In this document: positions 12,011 to 23,297 of the stretch, piece by piece
Position numbering within the stretch: the first letter of the stretch is position 1
Layout: the number at the start of each line of letters is the position of its first letter
From: Cyclospora cayetanensis
Taxonomy: Eukaryota; Apicomplexa; Conoidasida; Eucoccidiorida; Eimeriidae
Length of the DNA stretch: 64,000 nucleotides
Direction of reading: 5' to 3'
NCBI RefSeq assembly: GCF_002999335.1
Contig: NW_020312087.1
Span: 1-64,000, forward strand
The notes under the pieces: model-generated
Databases searched by the model: none
What the model saw: the letters and a program-made list of their open reading frames with translations, nothing else
Told to the model about the DNA's origin: nothing
Position numbers and translations under genes: made by a program

Positions 12011-12762
12011 TCAGTCAAGGGACCAGTACTCCTTCTCTTTCTTTTTCTTGTTCTGAGATCACACGTCACGCCAAATGATAGGGCACAACCAGATATTCAA
12101 TGCACGGTACTTTTCTGAACAACTATTTTGCCAGTAGCATTAGGGCATACACCCGCAGATACGGAAAAGGACGCCTGAGGAAGCTGGCATATGCGATGTG
12201 CTACAGCAGAAGAGATAACGCAGAAAGTAGAGGAGAGTGCACATTCACCGGGAAGTAGATAAGCTGTCCTGTGTATAGGCGGAACGCCTAGTTTCGACAG
12301 ATAGCAATGGATGGCACAAGTACCAATATTATGGTCAGCAGAAGGGATAAACAGATTCTTTGGGGAAAGAGTGTGAAAGGGAGACAAAGAATGAGGACAT
12401 GCGAATGGGGAAACACGCACCTTCCTTGGTTTCAGGGCTTCTCGTTGTTTAAGCTGTGTATTTACGTAGACCGCGAACAAGACGATCATCAAAATGAAGA
12501 CCCCCACCCCAAGGAAGACATTCCAAACTGTGGGTACACACACATGATGAAGAATTAGGAATGACGTAAGAGGTTGAGGCGCTAAAGTGCGGCATGCCGA
12601 GGGAATCAGAGGCCATTCGTCATACTGATATGGCCATTTAAAAGCTACGGATATTCGCAGTAAGACTATGTGCCGAGGCTATACGGCGCAATACAGCGAA
12701 AACGTTCCAGAAGGAAGAGCTCCCAACAGCAGCAATCACCTACCTGGCTGTTCAAGCGCCAT
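12011..12762 (-). CDS. Small single-pass membrane protein (55 residues), three exons
   Basis: Exons on the minus strand: 12762-12744 (19 bases), 12527-12421, 12052-12011. The splice junctions are CCAG|GTAGGT, CCCACAG|TT, GGAAG|GTGCGT and GATCTCAG|AA, and phases agree. The product starts MALEQPVWNV, then has one strongly hydrophobic helix (about residues 8-25: FLGVGVFILMIVLFAVYV) and ends in a Lys-rich cytosolic-type tail with NKKKKEKEYW. This layout is that of a small tail-anchored or single-pass membrane protein. I do not recognise the family. The 19-base first exon carries only the start codon and five further full codons, so simple frame scans miss the gene. The first ATG sits in a GGAGGATGG context. 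Confidence 0.62.
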
Positions 12763-15700
12763 CCTCCCGCCACCAGGGGTCTCCCGTCTTTTCCTGTTTT
12801 GATGTTACGAAGAAGGCTGAGGCAAAACAAAGTTGACTAATCTGTCTCTCTCCATCATAGGGCCGGCACATACTCATTCTTTAATATGTAAAATTTGCAA
12901 GCCTTCACGCAAGGCATTTCTCAACTTCACTTCAGACTTTGCCCTAACTGATTGCCTCTGTACCATACAAATGGTGCTTCCATAGTAGTTGATACGACAG
13001 AATAGTTAAGCAGAGATCAAGTCGGTGTGGAAGGAAACTAAACGAAAACCCATACGTTTGCGAGACACCCTGAGCAGTGGCACCCCCTCTCACCAACTGA
13101 TTGGCTTTTCCGGGAGGAGAATGAAGGGATCATAAGATTAAAATGCCATTTATACTAAATTCACATTGATCCATTCCAAATTTAATTACTTTAAGCCAGG
13201 GAAAGATCCCTCGTTTTTGTACTCATGCAGAGATAGCAGTGAGACGGCCCGAGTACCAGCCCCGTCGCTCACCAACACGCAACAAAAAGGCGACGAGAAA
13301 TAGGAAAGAAACAACAGATATTTAGAGCAACAAAAGTTTTTTTGTATTAAGCACTTTGAGTCCAACTAGATACAGGTCAAGAAGACAAGTAGCTCGCTAA
13401 TTGAAGTACTCTTGCGGTCTTACCTTTGGCTCAGCAACGACGAAAACAATAAAGCGGCTTTATGTTGGCTTTCCCCTTAGTGTGAGTGATTCCAAATCCA
13501 TACATTCGTACCCTTCTGTGCTTTTTACTGAGAAACCTCACGTGTATGCTCGCGAATTGCTTTGTCACTTGAGCGTACTTACCGGAGGGGCAGCTAAATA
13601 TCTGTATTCTCTACGTCTCTACCGCTAGACACGCCGCCAGAGCACTTTAAAAGTTTTAAGGAAGTGCAGCTATTATATTCTCATAATAGCTTTCACCTCC
13701 CCCTGCACTCAACACACGCGATCCCGCCCTTTATATTGGAAGGAACCTATGCCGCTCCAAGCGCCCCTGTTATTACCTCAGAACCAAATGGCTATTTTGC
13801 AGAATGTAGAGTGGCTGTAGTGTTCTAATGAGTGGCTAAGTGTCTACCATGATTAGCATACTCAGCGTAATCCAACGGTATCATTACTTCCAGCTTAACT
13901 TTTTCGTGAAGTGCATATAGCAGGCCAAGCTATATTTAGACACTTTCTAGCATTCAGTTTCTAAAGTATACCCACTGACTGGGCGATATGTCGATGCCCT
14001 TTTGTTACGTAGTATAAGAACCGCATTACATAGGGGCTCTCCACTAGCACAAAACATTGACTCTAATTGCATTCTAGTAATCTTACTCTGCAACCAATGA
14101 TATATAAGAACATCCCAGTGACACGGTCAATACTTTATCAATGTGTAATCACATAGAACTACAATAGTAAGAAGTGCCATATGTAATTTCTCTCGCTATA
14201 GTTAAAATCACACTAAATCAACGCCGGGAACCTGCCCTTGGAGTTGCCATTTGTGGATGAACATCGATGGTCAGATTGCTGAGAGGCTGCAGTAACGAGC
14301 ACTCCGTAAGGCTTTTCTTTCCTCGTGATTGATATCCTATGGGGAGAGGGCAAAGACACGAGAAATCCTTTAGGAGGGAATACTTCGGAATATTCGGAGT
14401 TTTGGTATGGAAGTTGGCCTAAGGGCAAGTAACCCGGTCTAGTAGTAGCTGTTAGAGTGCAGCTTAGCCCGCCACGCGCAGGACCTCTGCTGAGAAATGC
14501 GAATAAGAGTGGCCTCCAATCCGCAAAGCTCCACGTCACCACCCTAGACGCCGTATCTCGTTGTACAGATCCGCCACGCAATGTAAAACAGATACAAGGT
14601 ATTCTAGGCTAAGACGCTTTCGCTTCCCACATTTTTTTTGCCAAAAGTTTAACGCTTTCCCCAGGATCATCACAGGCCCGAAATAAAAACTAGCCATTTA
14701 GAAGCCTTTAACAAGGAACTCGGTAATTTATCCCCTCAAGTGCCTATTTCTGTCTGCCTAAATTTTCTGCTCCCCTAGGCTGAGTGAGAGTAGGGGTCCC
14801 CGACTTAGCGCAGGTGGCATCCGCAGAGCTGTCCAACAGCCGAGCTAATTCAATCGATAAATTCATTCTGTATGTCAGTATATGAGTAATTATGGCCTGG
14901 TGTGTGTATTTAATAGACGTCCTAAACAGGCAAATTACTCACATCGAATTCGAAGTAGTACAAGCCACCCAGAGGAAAACAGTCTCGTAAGATTTTAGCC
15001 CACTACATGTTGATCTTTGAGATTTCTACCGCGTGTTCCACTGCACGGTATGCGTGCTCCTATACAACCGATCCGAGTAATTTGCGTCTCCACAATATGG
15101 GATTTGTGCGTTCGCTATGATTTATCGGCTGCGCTACCCGAACGGGCGATCACACCACAACTATCCCGCTGACAGGACTCAACTGTGTCTGGCTTCACTA
15201 AATGAGTCAATTCATTTTAAAGAGCAACTAGGAATTTTTGCTTGGACGCTGGGTGACTGGCCGTTCAGGTCGCAGATTTCCCTACGGAGGTATTGCAAAG
15301 AAAATTGCAGATGGACGCCTTGAAACGCCTAGCTTGTCGTACAGTAACCGGCCTCCCAGCAGTGAGTTCTCGGATACCTTCAGGTAATCAAGGCGATGAA
15401 TAAAAACTACATGTATACACTGAGCGGGCTCAGTGAAGCCCTAGCTACGTTCTAGCCACCTGGGTGTACTATACACAAGCCCGCGTCTGCTGCGCAGTGG
15501 CTAATTATATATGTCACTAGCATATGTACTAAGTAAGCAGAGCAGATCATCAGACGTCCATTTCTGCCACAGGCAAGACGTGGCACACCTCGAAATGCGA
15601 GAGGAGATGACATTGGCTGGTATTAAAAGTGGAATATGGCGGCAAATCGCCCCCACCCAGAAGCACCCTCTAAAGCAAATCTAGTGCCCCGTTGGAGCAG

Positions 15701-16018
15701 CACGATCGGGGAACACACTACAAAAGCCTACTGGGTTGTGTGCGATTTCCGCATGGACACTACGAGAAAAATGCAAAGTGACAACTGAGCTGCGCACGAA
15801 GGTAATGTTCCAGCCTCTCATTCTTTCTGTAGATTTCTCGTCAGCTACGTTGGCCTCGCCTTGCAGCTGCTATGGCCGGAGGGAAAGCATGTTTAGAAGA
15901 ATAGATCTGATTCAAAAGCCCAGATCTGACTTCTCATTTACGTATTACAGCAAAGCACGTCAAGCCAAATTACGTTTGTACGCGCTTCAGCTTGTGAAGT
16001 TCGTGATCTCTGTTCATT
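12763..16018. other. AT-richer stretch, mostly without coding signal
   Basis: About 3.2 kb with no convincing gene. Open frames are short and lack CAG tracts, typical donor/acceptor pairs or domain motifs. The part nearest 12763 is the upstream region of the small membrane protein gene, and the part nearest 16018 is the 3' flank of the next gene. One frame at 14213-14581 (-) may be a retroelement scrap (see separate entry). Confidence 0.5.
14213..14581 (-). mobile_element. Possible Ty3/gypsy polyprotein scrap (linker before RT)
   Basis: A 122-codon minus-strand frame contains YSEVFPPKGF followed by LPSPHRISI. The linker between protease and reverse transcriptase in Ty3/gypsy elements has the pattern DVFPxxLPxxLPPxRxIDHxI. 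The resemblance is limited to this short block, and no RT motifs follow downstream on the minus strand, so this is tentative. Confidence 0.28.
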
Positions 16019-19000
16019 TCAGTCATCCTCCCTGAAGGCTGTGGGGAATTCCGGATCGTCGTAGAACCATTCTTTTCCTTCTCGCCCATCTACGACAATA
16101 GGTCCCTCTTCCACACCATCTCCTCCCTCATTTAAGGCATCCTGAAGGGGATCATCGGGGGGCAACGTACCTGGAGCCTCGGGCAGTCCACTTCTGTCTG
16201 AACCGGAGGCTGTGTCGCAAGGGCGTTGCACAGGCGACTGAAAGCGGTATAAAGCAGAAGCGAGCCACCATTGGGCAATAACAGCCCCAGTAGCCTGGCT
16301 CCTGAAGGAGATCCAGGGGACCAGTCCAACCTGAAAGCAAATCATCCCTCCAGCATGATAGCACCCCATTGACTACATACGCCCACTGGTGCCTCCGCCC
16401 CGCTCAGGTACACGGCTAATGCTCATTAAAGACCATCGGTACGGCCCATTGATGCAAATGGGACGCAGCGCCCCAAGAGAGTTTAAAACGCTGCACTGGG
16501 AGCTGTCAAATCTCCATCGAGCGAGAGGAATCTGTCAAATCTCCATCGAGCGAGAGGAATCTGTCAGTAGACAGCTTATTACCTTCCAGCTGCAGAAGGC
16601 AGAGGCCACGCCCAACAAGGCGTGGGCTCCTAAGGCCACAGCACTGAGACACATTGCCCGCAGTGATCGCCGGTCAGCCGGTACCGTGTTCGTCTGATAA
16701 GGCAGAACGCATCACATTCATCAAAACAAAACATTCGAGCGGTGTCCGCCTCGCCCCTCAAGCAATGGGTCTCTTTGTTCCACCGAGGAAAGAAACAGCC
16801 TGTTGTGCAACAATACATCCCTCAGCTTCCATCTTCTGTCGAGTTGGTATGCAGGAAGCACATGCAACAGCTAGGGATGCATGAACAGTCCTCCAGAGTG
16901 AGTGCCGCTGTTGCGGCAGCCCCCCAAAGGCGCAGCATGAACAAGCACGCACTGAAAAGATCAAGAACGGCCACAAACTCTTCAACCTATGGAGGGCAGA
17001 GGAGAAATACACAAGGGGAATGATACGCTACGGTGTTCAGCAGGGGGCCAACCTCTCACCTGGGAGGGGGCAGACCGGCGGGGCGGCTTGCCAGTCATCA
17101 GCCGACCAGCTATTCCACCAGCTGCAAAAACGGCTGTGAGGGCAGCGCGCTGCACCACCGAGCTGACGGCTAGCAAAGGCAAAAAGTACTTAGCAGGTGA
17201 ACTCAACCTGAAAATACAGTCCACGCAGGGTCACAACCACATTGACACAAGCCAAAACGCGGCGCAGGCCAGAACCAGGGCCATACAAAGAGACGAAGGA
17301 GGCAAGCGTATGTAAAAAGCATGATTCGAAGTCCGAATACAGATCGTGTTGCGTCGAAAGAGAGAAAGAAGCAAGAGACACTCAAGAACAGCGATGTCTA
17401 TGAAGCGCATAAGTAACAACGAATCTAGCCCATGTTTACATATATGTTTAGATATATGAAAGAGGTACATGCACACGCATGTATAAGTATAGAGTTTTCC
17501 CCTGTATTTAGTTGCCTAAGGCGACTCTACAAGTTTGCGGAGAGAAGCCGTGAACTTGGGTTAGCTGGCTGTCGGATGGGAAACCTTGGTTAGTGTGCTA
17601 TTCTATTCCACCTGCCATATTCGCATGTAGTGCAGCTGTAAGGCCGCTCTGTTACTCGCCTCCTTACCTATGGAAAAAGCTTTGGTGCCGCTGTGCTGCT
17701 TCCTGCTCTTCTCTGACCTCCATAGCCAGGGTGCGAAAAGCCTCGGGAAGCCCCTGGGACTCTGCGTATTTCTGGTCCAGCTCACTTGGGGCGTCTGGTC
17801 TGTGCAGTTCGAAGAAATATCACAGCAGAAAGGCAGTGGAAAAGAGGAAAGGGCATAGGGAAGGAGCGCTGCTCGAAAAAATTGGAGGGGATTCGCAGGA
17901 GGGGACACTGAGGCGGAGGCTGGCGTGGGTGGAGAAGGAAGGCTGTGGACCTCCAATCAGCTTGCTGCCTGGCCTTTCTCGGCCTACACGGCTAGCTGGT
18001 TAGCTAGAGTGCTAGGCGGGTGCAGGTAGTAAGGCATGAGTGCGTAGGTGCGCGTGCGTGCAAGGATCCATAGAGTCTTGGAGGGGAATGGCACGAGCAG
18101 GGTGCTCTAGCCAGCGACTGTGCGTCCCAACTCACACATCATCGGCTGCTGCAGCAGAGAGGGGCTGTCCCCCGAGTACAATCTGCTGCAAGGATGCCAT
18201 CCACGTTTTAGCCCCTTTGGTGGCCTCTTCTCTGCGCGTAAGGTCCTGTAGAAGGCCCTCTTCAAAGACTTCCATCCACTTGCGGTGTAACCGACGAGCC
18301 AACTCAGACTTGGGATTTTGCTGCCGCCACTTTGAGAGAGCCATAGCCACGGTCCGGGGGCTAGCGCTGGGGGCGATGCCAGCGATCTGAGAGAATTCCT
18401 CGTCGCTCATTCCTGCAGCACGCGCAACGTCACTACGGGACAGCCACGCCCACGGGATGTCTGCCTCGCAGTGTTGGGCAGGACGCCACACAGCGGACTA
18501 GCAAGGCACCAAAAGGGATCGTGAGAACGCAAGATCAGAAGCAGAGCTGCCGCTTTACCCGAGGGAGGCTCTTCATCGTCTGTTTGCGGACTCAGCATCT
18601 GCTCGAGCTGCTGCTGCTGTAGTCGCACTGCGGCCTCTCTGTCTTCTACTGCCTGCGCCTCGTCTGCGGAGGGAACCAGAGTCCTAGACTTTCCATGCAC
18701 GGGGGCAGAGCTGGGCAGGGGGACTGAAAGAGGCTCTTGACCCCCACATGCTGGCGTAGACGCCGCCAGCGCTTTGGCTGAGGAAAGAAGGGGGCACCCA
18801 GCGCGCCTTGCTACGGTGGACGCGAGGTTCCTCTGTTCTAGAGAAGACAACAGGGAGCTTCTGAATGCGTTGCATGCAGGAGACTCCCGTTGGAGCCCCA
18901 CAAAAGACAAAGACCTCGCTGTACAGCTGTCCACCTTGCCGCACGCAGCCCCATGGGGAGCAGCAGCTAAGGGAGAAACAGCCACACGGGATCGGCCCCT

Positions 19001-19174
19001 AGGGAGGATGACCCCGGACTTGATCCTTGAGGGAAGGGAGGCCAAAGGCGTCGCATTCCTGGAGCTCGCTGCTTCCAACACAGACACGGAGGAGGCTACG
19101 GCACCGCTCCCACCCAGCAGCAGCAGCTGCAGGAGCAGCCACAACGCAGTTAGCCGCAGAGGCCGAGGGGACAT
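16019..19174 (-). CDS. Signal-peptide membrane protein with plastid-like leader, five exons
   Basis: Exons (minus strand): 19174-18559, 18460-18136, 17799-17668, 17207-17060, 16330-16019; 510 residues, all phases agree. The start at 19174 was chosen because it gives a clear signal peptide (TALWLLLQLLLLGG, residues 9-22). About 130 residues rich in Ser, Ala and Arg follow, the bipartite leader expected of apicoplast proteins. Then come an acidic linker, a soluble helical part (exon 2) and two hydrophobic segments: KYFLPLLAVSSVV through AAGGIAG in exon 4, and GAVIAQWWLASALY in exon 5. The C-terminus is acidic and ends REDD. The exon 2 pattern (IAGIAPSASPRTVAMALSKW) is loosely like the J-like domain of the chloroplast CPP1-like family, which also has membrane helices; that is only a suggestion. 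I do not recognise the gene firmly. The exon 2 acceptor (GAGGCAG) is the least certain junction. Confidence 0.66.
16503..16566. repeat. Perfect 29-base tandem duplication
   Basis: The unit beginning CTGTCAAATCTCC at 16503-16531 is repeated without change at 16532-16560, followed by the first six bases of a third copy. It lies in the last intron (16331-17059) of the minus-strand membrane protein gene, so it does not affect the protein. Confidence 0.95.
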
Positions 19175-20196
19175 GCTGCAACACGATAAGGACCAGCCGC
19201 AGCGACTGCCGCTGTTGCTGGTCAGTCTGCTCTCCACACCGTCGCAGACGCGCGCAGCGTGGACCACTGTGACAGGCACACGCTCTAGATGCCCTGGCAC
19301 CGCTGCTGCAGCGGCCGCTGGGCCGTCCCTGTTGACAAATGCATGCGGAAAGCCGATTCTGTAGAGCTCGTTGGTGCCCTCCTGCGGGCAAGGGAGGGTG
19401 GTCCTTGTAGCTGGGGGATTAGGCCTTTCTCGCGGAGCGCGAGGCCGATGTGTTTGGTATTAGGAGAGAAAAAGAGAGGGAGAAGCGTGCATGCATGCAT
19501 GCACGGCCCTAAATGCACTCTGGAGTTGCCAAATCGCTTCTGCTGCTGCTATGTTGGCAGACACTGCAGCAGCGGGCGGCCGAGGGCCTGGAACAGCGGT
19601 ATTCGCAGAACGCACCGATACTGGGAGTATCACCTTGCCCATATAACCGAAGATTGAAGCGGCGAGACATGATCGGCGGGCACTATTTCAAGAATAAAGA
19701 AGGCACCTTAAAGTGTCTAGCCGTGAAATTCAGGTTCCTGTGAAGACCCCAGATGGATTGTGACTCCGATGCGCGGGGCCCCATCGGAAGGGCCCCCTGG
19801 CCTCCCTCCCCCCGTTCCCCGCCCCTTAGGCCGTTTCCTGTACGCTCCTGACCTTCTTTCAGCCTCTAAGGCGCTGTACAATATTGCTATGTCTTCCACG
19901 GTTTTGCGCAGAGAAGAGGCCTCCGGCTCAACTGGAAGACTCATGTGGAGGGACGGAGGGAGCCGGGTGGCGGGTCGACTCGAGTGGACCAAGGGAGTCC
20001 GTGACTGAGCCGAGTTTTGCTGTGCTCGCTCACAGAGGATGGACTCCAGCTGGCTGCGGCTTGTTGTTTCTCTGAAGCTGCTGCTGCTGCAGCCTCCCAT
20101 GCTCGCAGCCCTGAATCTTCAAGCGCCACAATTATCGTCCACTGGCCATTTCCATTTCTGCAGCAGGACGCGCCAAGTGCTAGTGCGGGCGGTGTA
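19175..20196. other. Shared upstream region of two divergent genes
   Basis: The membrane protein gene (-) and the SRR1-domain gene (+) start on either side, so this kilobase should hold both promoters and 5' leaders. The minus-strand frame stays open upstream of 19174 to about 19300 and the plus-strand frame upstream of 20197 to about 20017. In both cases the internal ATG gives the more sensible N-terminus. A short GCATGCAT tract (19487-19503) is present. Confidence 0.5.
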
Positions 20197-22260
20197 ATGG
20201 CTGACGAGGGGGAGTGGCAGTTCGTTTCTCGGGGGGGCAGGGGTAAAGGTCATGGGCCCCGGGCAAATAGGAATTGCAATGCCACCCGTCTGGGGAGCTT
20301 CTTAGCTCCGGGTAGCCTGCAGGGTTGCTCTCTAGAGAACTCAAACCAGCGGTTCCCCTGTCCTTCCCCCAAAGACGCCGGGGAGGAAGCGGCAGTTGAG
20401 GCGGGTGTTGTGCGTGCCGTCCAGCGGCTTACGGAGGAACTGGGCGCTTCGGCCTTCTGGGAGGAGGTTCTCCACCAGCTGCAAGCAGCCCTCAGGGAGG
20501 AGTTGCGCTGTTTGCTCGCCTCTTCGTCTTCTTCAGCTCCAGAATGCGAAAGCGGGAGCAGTAACACACCAGGGGTCCCTGGAAGCCCCGCCTCGTCGCT
20601 GGCTCTTGCCCCTCCTTACGTCTCCCCCATGCCGGAGTCTCCCACCGCCGCTGCGTCTGCTGATCTAGGAAGGCCTAGCCTCCCGAATTCGCCGAAAGCC
20701 AAGGTAGCCTACAGCTTGGTTTGCTTGGGGCTGGGAAGCCCGACGGCCTGCAGCGACGTCTTGAGCTGCCAGTACCAGTTGGCTCTGGCGCTGCAGCTGC
20801 AGCGGCTGCTGCGCATCCCGGCGGGCCGCGTGCGTGTTGCAGATCCGGTAATGAGCGAGACTGACAAGCGCGCTGTCGAGACACTTTTTCAACTAGATGC
20901 GGGGCAGGCCGTTCGGCGGCGAAGGGAGGCGCACGACGGTCTTCTTGGCGGAGCCGAAGACAGAGAGGCGAGTGGCGAGGGGCTGGATGAGAGCGAGGAG
21001 GCAGCGCCGTCAAGGCGGCGGCAGTCTTACGCTGAAGAGGCTGAAAACGAGGACGAAGAGGAGACAGAGGCAGATGGAGAGATTGCCGTGTACCTCGCGC
21101 CGCACTGCGACGTAGATTTGTATGGCGAGATCCTTGGGGCCGAGATGCAGCTTCATGGCTTTTGCACCCGCTGCTTCAGCTGCACTCAGTTTAGGGATGT
21201 TGCAAGTGCCGAAGCCGAGGGCCCTACACGGGCAGCGGCACAGCGTGAGGCGACAGCGGCTTCTGCGATGGAGGAGCATGCGTTGGAGCCCACAGCAGAA
21301 GGAGCTTCAGCAGAGCATGCAGCTGGGGAAGCTACTGGGGCAGAAAGGGGGCATGGTGCAACGGCAGCAGGAGCAGTGGCAGCATCTGCAACTGAGGGCA
21401 AGGACGGATATGCTTGTTGCAGCAGTCGCAGGGAGGCATCCCGTTGGACATGCCCTGACGTCTGCAGAAGGAAACGCGGCTTTGTGCTAATTGGCAATGC
21501 CCTGAGTTCGTATGAATTGAGGCGGCATCTTTTTGGGGACCTGCGCTTTGTTTCTGCAGCTTGGAGGTTCCCGAGGAGGCACTGCGATGCCTCTTCCACT
21601 CCAGGGTCCCTAGCAGAGGGAGGAGCGACAGATACCGCATTGGGCGCTGGCGTAGCTGACGGAGCGAGAGCTTCCGCTTCTGGCCAAGGCAGCCACCCAA
21701 TGCCTTCGCAGGCGAGGGACTCTAATGGCGACTATCTCGCGTGTCTTTCGCATCCGGAAAAACCCTCGTCTCGCCCTGTGCAGGGAGGCCCCCAAGAGGT
21801 GACCTGCGGGCAGCAGCGTCCAGGAGTGGTCGTCTGGAAGGCGCCGCACGAGACATCCAGGTCTGAGGCTTGTGGGGAGACTGCTACCTCCTCCGCGGCA
21901 GCGGAACCTCGCCTCAGCAACAGTTGTGACACCCCCAGCGGCAGCAGCAACACTGGCAGCGGCGACACTGCTGCCTGCCCGGAGGGCCTCTGTGTCCAGG
22001 TGACGCCGGCCCGTTGGGCCTTGGTGCTATTTGAGTTGCTGCCATACGTTTCGGAGCTGCCGCTGCAGTGCTCCTTTAGCCCACACCCCCGAGCCTTCAA
22101 TGACTTGGCCGTTTGCCGCTTTGAGACCCCCCGGACGGAAGAGCAGCGCAGGGCCTTCTGGAAGGCCGCCATGCAGCAGTCACAGCAAGCCGCGGCAGCA
22201 GACGCACGACCCCAGAAAAGCCACCGTGGCAAGGCAAGGGGCGTAGACGGGAGGTACTAG
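20197..22260 (+). CDS. SRR1-domain protein with low-complexity insertions, single exon
   Basis: 687 residues from the ATG at 20197, chosen because MADEGEWQFVSRGGRG matches the start of SRR1-family proteins (a short DEWxVV and a basic stretch). SRR1 proteins are implicated in circadian and light signalling in plants and in heme and transcription regulation elsewhere; the molecular activity is unclear. Family blocks appear in order: SLVCLGLGSPTAC then CQYQLALALQL (about residues 170-200, usual CYGLGxFSxSxxxRYQLALL); IAVYLAPHCDVDLYGEIL (about 296-313, usual YMPHCPxxLYxNLL); GFVLIGNALSSYELRR (about 428-443); and ELPLQCSF with AFNDLAVCRF at about 620-643 (usual FNDTxxHxF end). The blocks are pushed apart by acidic and Ala/Ser-rich insertions, typical of Eimeria proteins. 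No intron is needed. The protein is probably cytosolic or nuclear, as no signal peptide or membrane helix is seen. Confidence 0.82.
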   Translation: MADEGEWQFVSRGGRGKGHGPRANRNCNATRLGSFLAPGSLQGCSLENSNQRFPCPSPKDAGEEAAVEAGVVRAVQRLTEELGASAFWEEVLHQLQAALREELRCLLASSSSSAPECESGSSNTPGVPGSPASSLALAPPYVSPMPESPTAAASADLGRPSLPNSPKAKVAYSLVCLGLGSPTACSDVLSCQYQLALALQLQRLLRIPAGRVRVADPVMSETDKRAVETLFQLDAGQAVRRRREAHDGLLGGAEDREASGEGLDESEEAAPSRRRQSYAEEAENEDEEETEADGEIAVYLAPHCDVDLYGEILGAEMQLHGFCTRCFSCTQFRDVASAEAEGPTRAAAQREATAASAMEEHALEPTAEGASAEHAAGEATGAERGHGATAAGAVAASATEGKDGYACCSSRREASRWTCPDVCRRKRGFVLIGNALSSYELRRHLFGDLRFVSAAWRFPRRHCDASSTPGSLAEGGATDTALGAGVADGARASASGQGSHPMPSQARDSNGDYLACLSHPEKPSSRPVQGGPQEVTCGQQRPGVVVWKAPHETSRSEACGETATSSAAAEPRLSNSCDTPSGSSNTGSGDTAACPEGLCVQVTPARWALVLFELLPYVSELPLQCSFSPHPRAFNDLAVCRFETPRTEEQRRAFWKAAMQQSQQAAAADARPQKSHRGKARGVDGRY

Positions 22261-23030
22261 CCAAGGGAGTGAGGTGCACCTGGGATCGCCGTCACCGCTG
22301 CCTGCGGGCTAAGTGCGTGACGCAGGAGGTCACGAGGCGCGTTGCGGGCATTGCAGTGGCGTGACCCAAGACGAAGGCGTGGTTAAGCCTGCAGCGCCTT
22401 TCAAGGCTTGAGGCCGCTGCGGCTGGCGCCGCTACTACTGCCGCAAAAAAAGCGCGTTGGGGCTGACCCCATGGAAGTTCAAGCAACAATGAAGGGCTTA
22501 TTTATTTTGGGTCATTTCTTACAATGTGCAGGGGGGTGAGGCAGGTAGTACTCCTCTCCGGCGAGGGGGTGTCGGAGCATACTACTGGAGTGGGGGGGAG
22601 GGGGGGGGGAAAGGAGCGCGCACGGTGCGAGTCGCCAGCCTCACCGAGTCACAGGCCAGCGCAACTACTGAGCCCTATACGCACAGCCCCTTCCCCCGCC
22701 GTATACAACCTTAGAACCTAAAGAGATCCTCACGTGCTAGCATACGCCTGGAAGCGTTTGCAACTGCAGTTCTAGAAATACTGCCGGTACACTACTACTG
22801 CAATAATCCGTCTCCATAACCCACTACGCAGGCTGAACGGCTAAGGGTGGGGCACGCACTTGACTGAAAGCGCTGCATAAGCGCAAAGAAACAGTTGGCC
22901 GGGTGTTCAGGCTGCGCAATCGCCGATACCACCGCCGTCTGCAACTGCTTTTGCTGCAGCTGCTACTGCTAGCCGGCGTGCACTGCAGCAGCAGGCGACA
23001 TTTTTCGCTGGCGACTCTTGTTCATGCTGA
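22261..23030. other. Convergent intergenic region with a G-rich run
   Basis: This separates the 3' ends of the SRR1-domain gene (+) and the eL38 gene (-). It contains a nearly pure G tract around 22590-22610 with short G runs on both sides, which could form a quadruplex on the plus strand. A CTG-rich patch near 22940-22995 lies just past the eL38 stop. I see no gene. Confidence 0.5.
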
Positions 23031-23297
23031 CTATTTCTTGGCAGGGATGATTTGCTGTTTCAGGGAAGGAGGCAAAGAGCCCTCGATCTTCTGAGCCTTC
23101 GCCTTGTCAGTGACCACCAGGGTGTACAGATGCTTCGAGCATCTGATCTTGAACTTGGTTATATGAGTGCCTGCAGAGGCAGGAGCAAAGGGCTGTCCCT
23201 TTGGCCTCCTGATGCTCCTCAAGATGACAACTTTGCGGGCATCCTTGCGCCGCGCGGTCTGGAGGAACTCCCGAATATCGCGAATCTCACGGGCCAT
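23031..23297 (-). CDS. RPL38: Cytosolic ribosomal protein eL38
   Basis: 88 residues beginning [20 protein letters not shown], the diagnostic start of eukaryotic large-subunit protein eL38. [21 protein letters not shown] and SLPPSLKQ follow, close to the usual [21 protein letters not shown] and SLPPGL. The human protein is 70 residues. This one has roughly 20 extra residues (about 27-47, rich in Arg, Pro, Ala) between the conserved N-terminal helix and the beta part, plus a short IIPAKK tail. An acceptor-like TTTCAG lies 12 bases before the ATG, so the gene probably has a 5'-leader intron, as ribosomal protein genes often do. The upstream non-coding exon cannot be placed. Confidence 0.93.
   Translation of the reverse strand: MAREIRDIREFLQTARRKDARKVVILRSIRRPKGQPFAPASAGTHITKFKIRCSKHLYTLVVTDKAKAQKIEGSLPPSLKQQIIPAKK

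Noticed and set aside
17320..17345. GATTCGAA-like words as tRNA B boxes (also near 24557 and 31845)
   Set aside because: No matching A box, acceptor stem or cloverleaf could be drawn around any of them.
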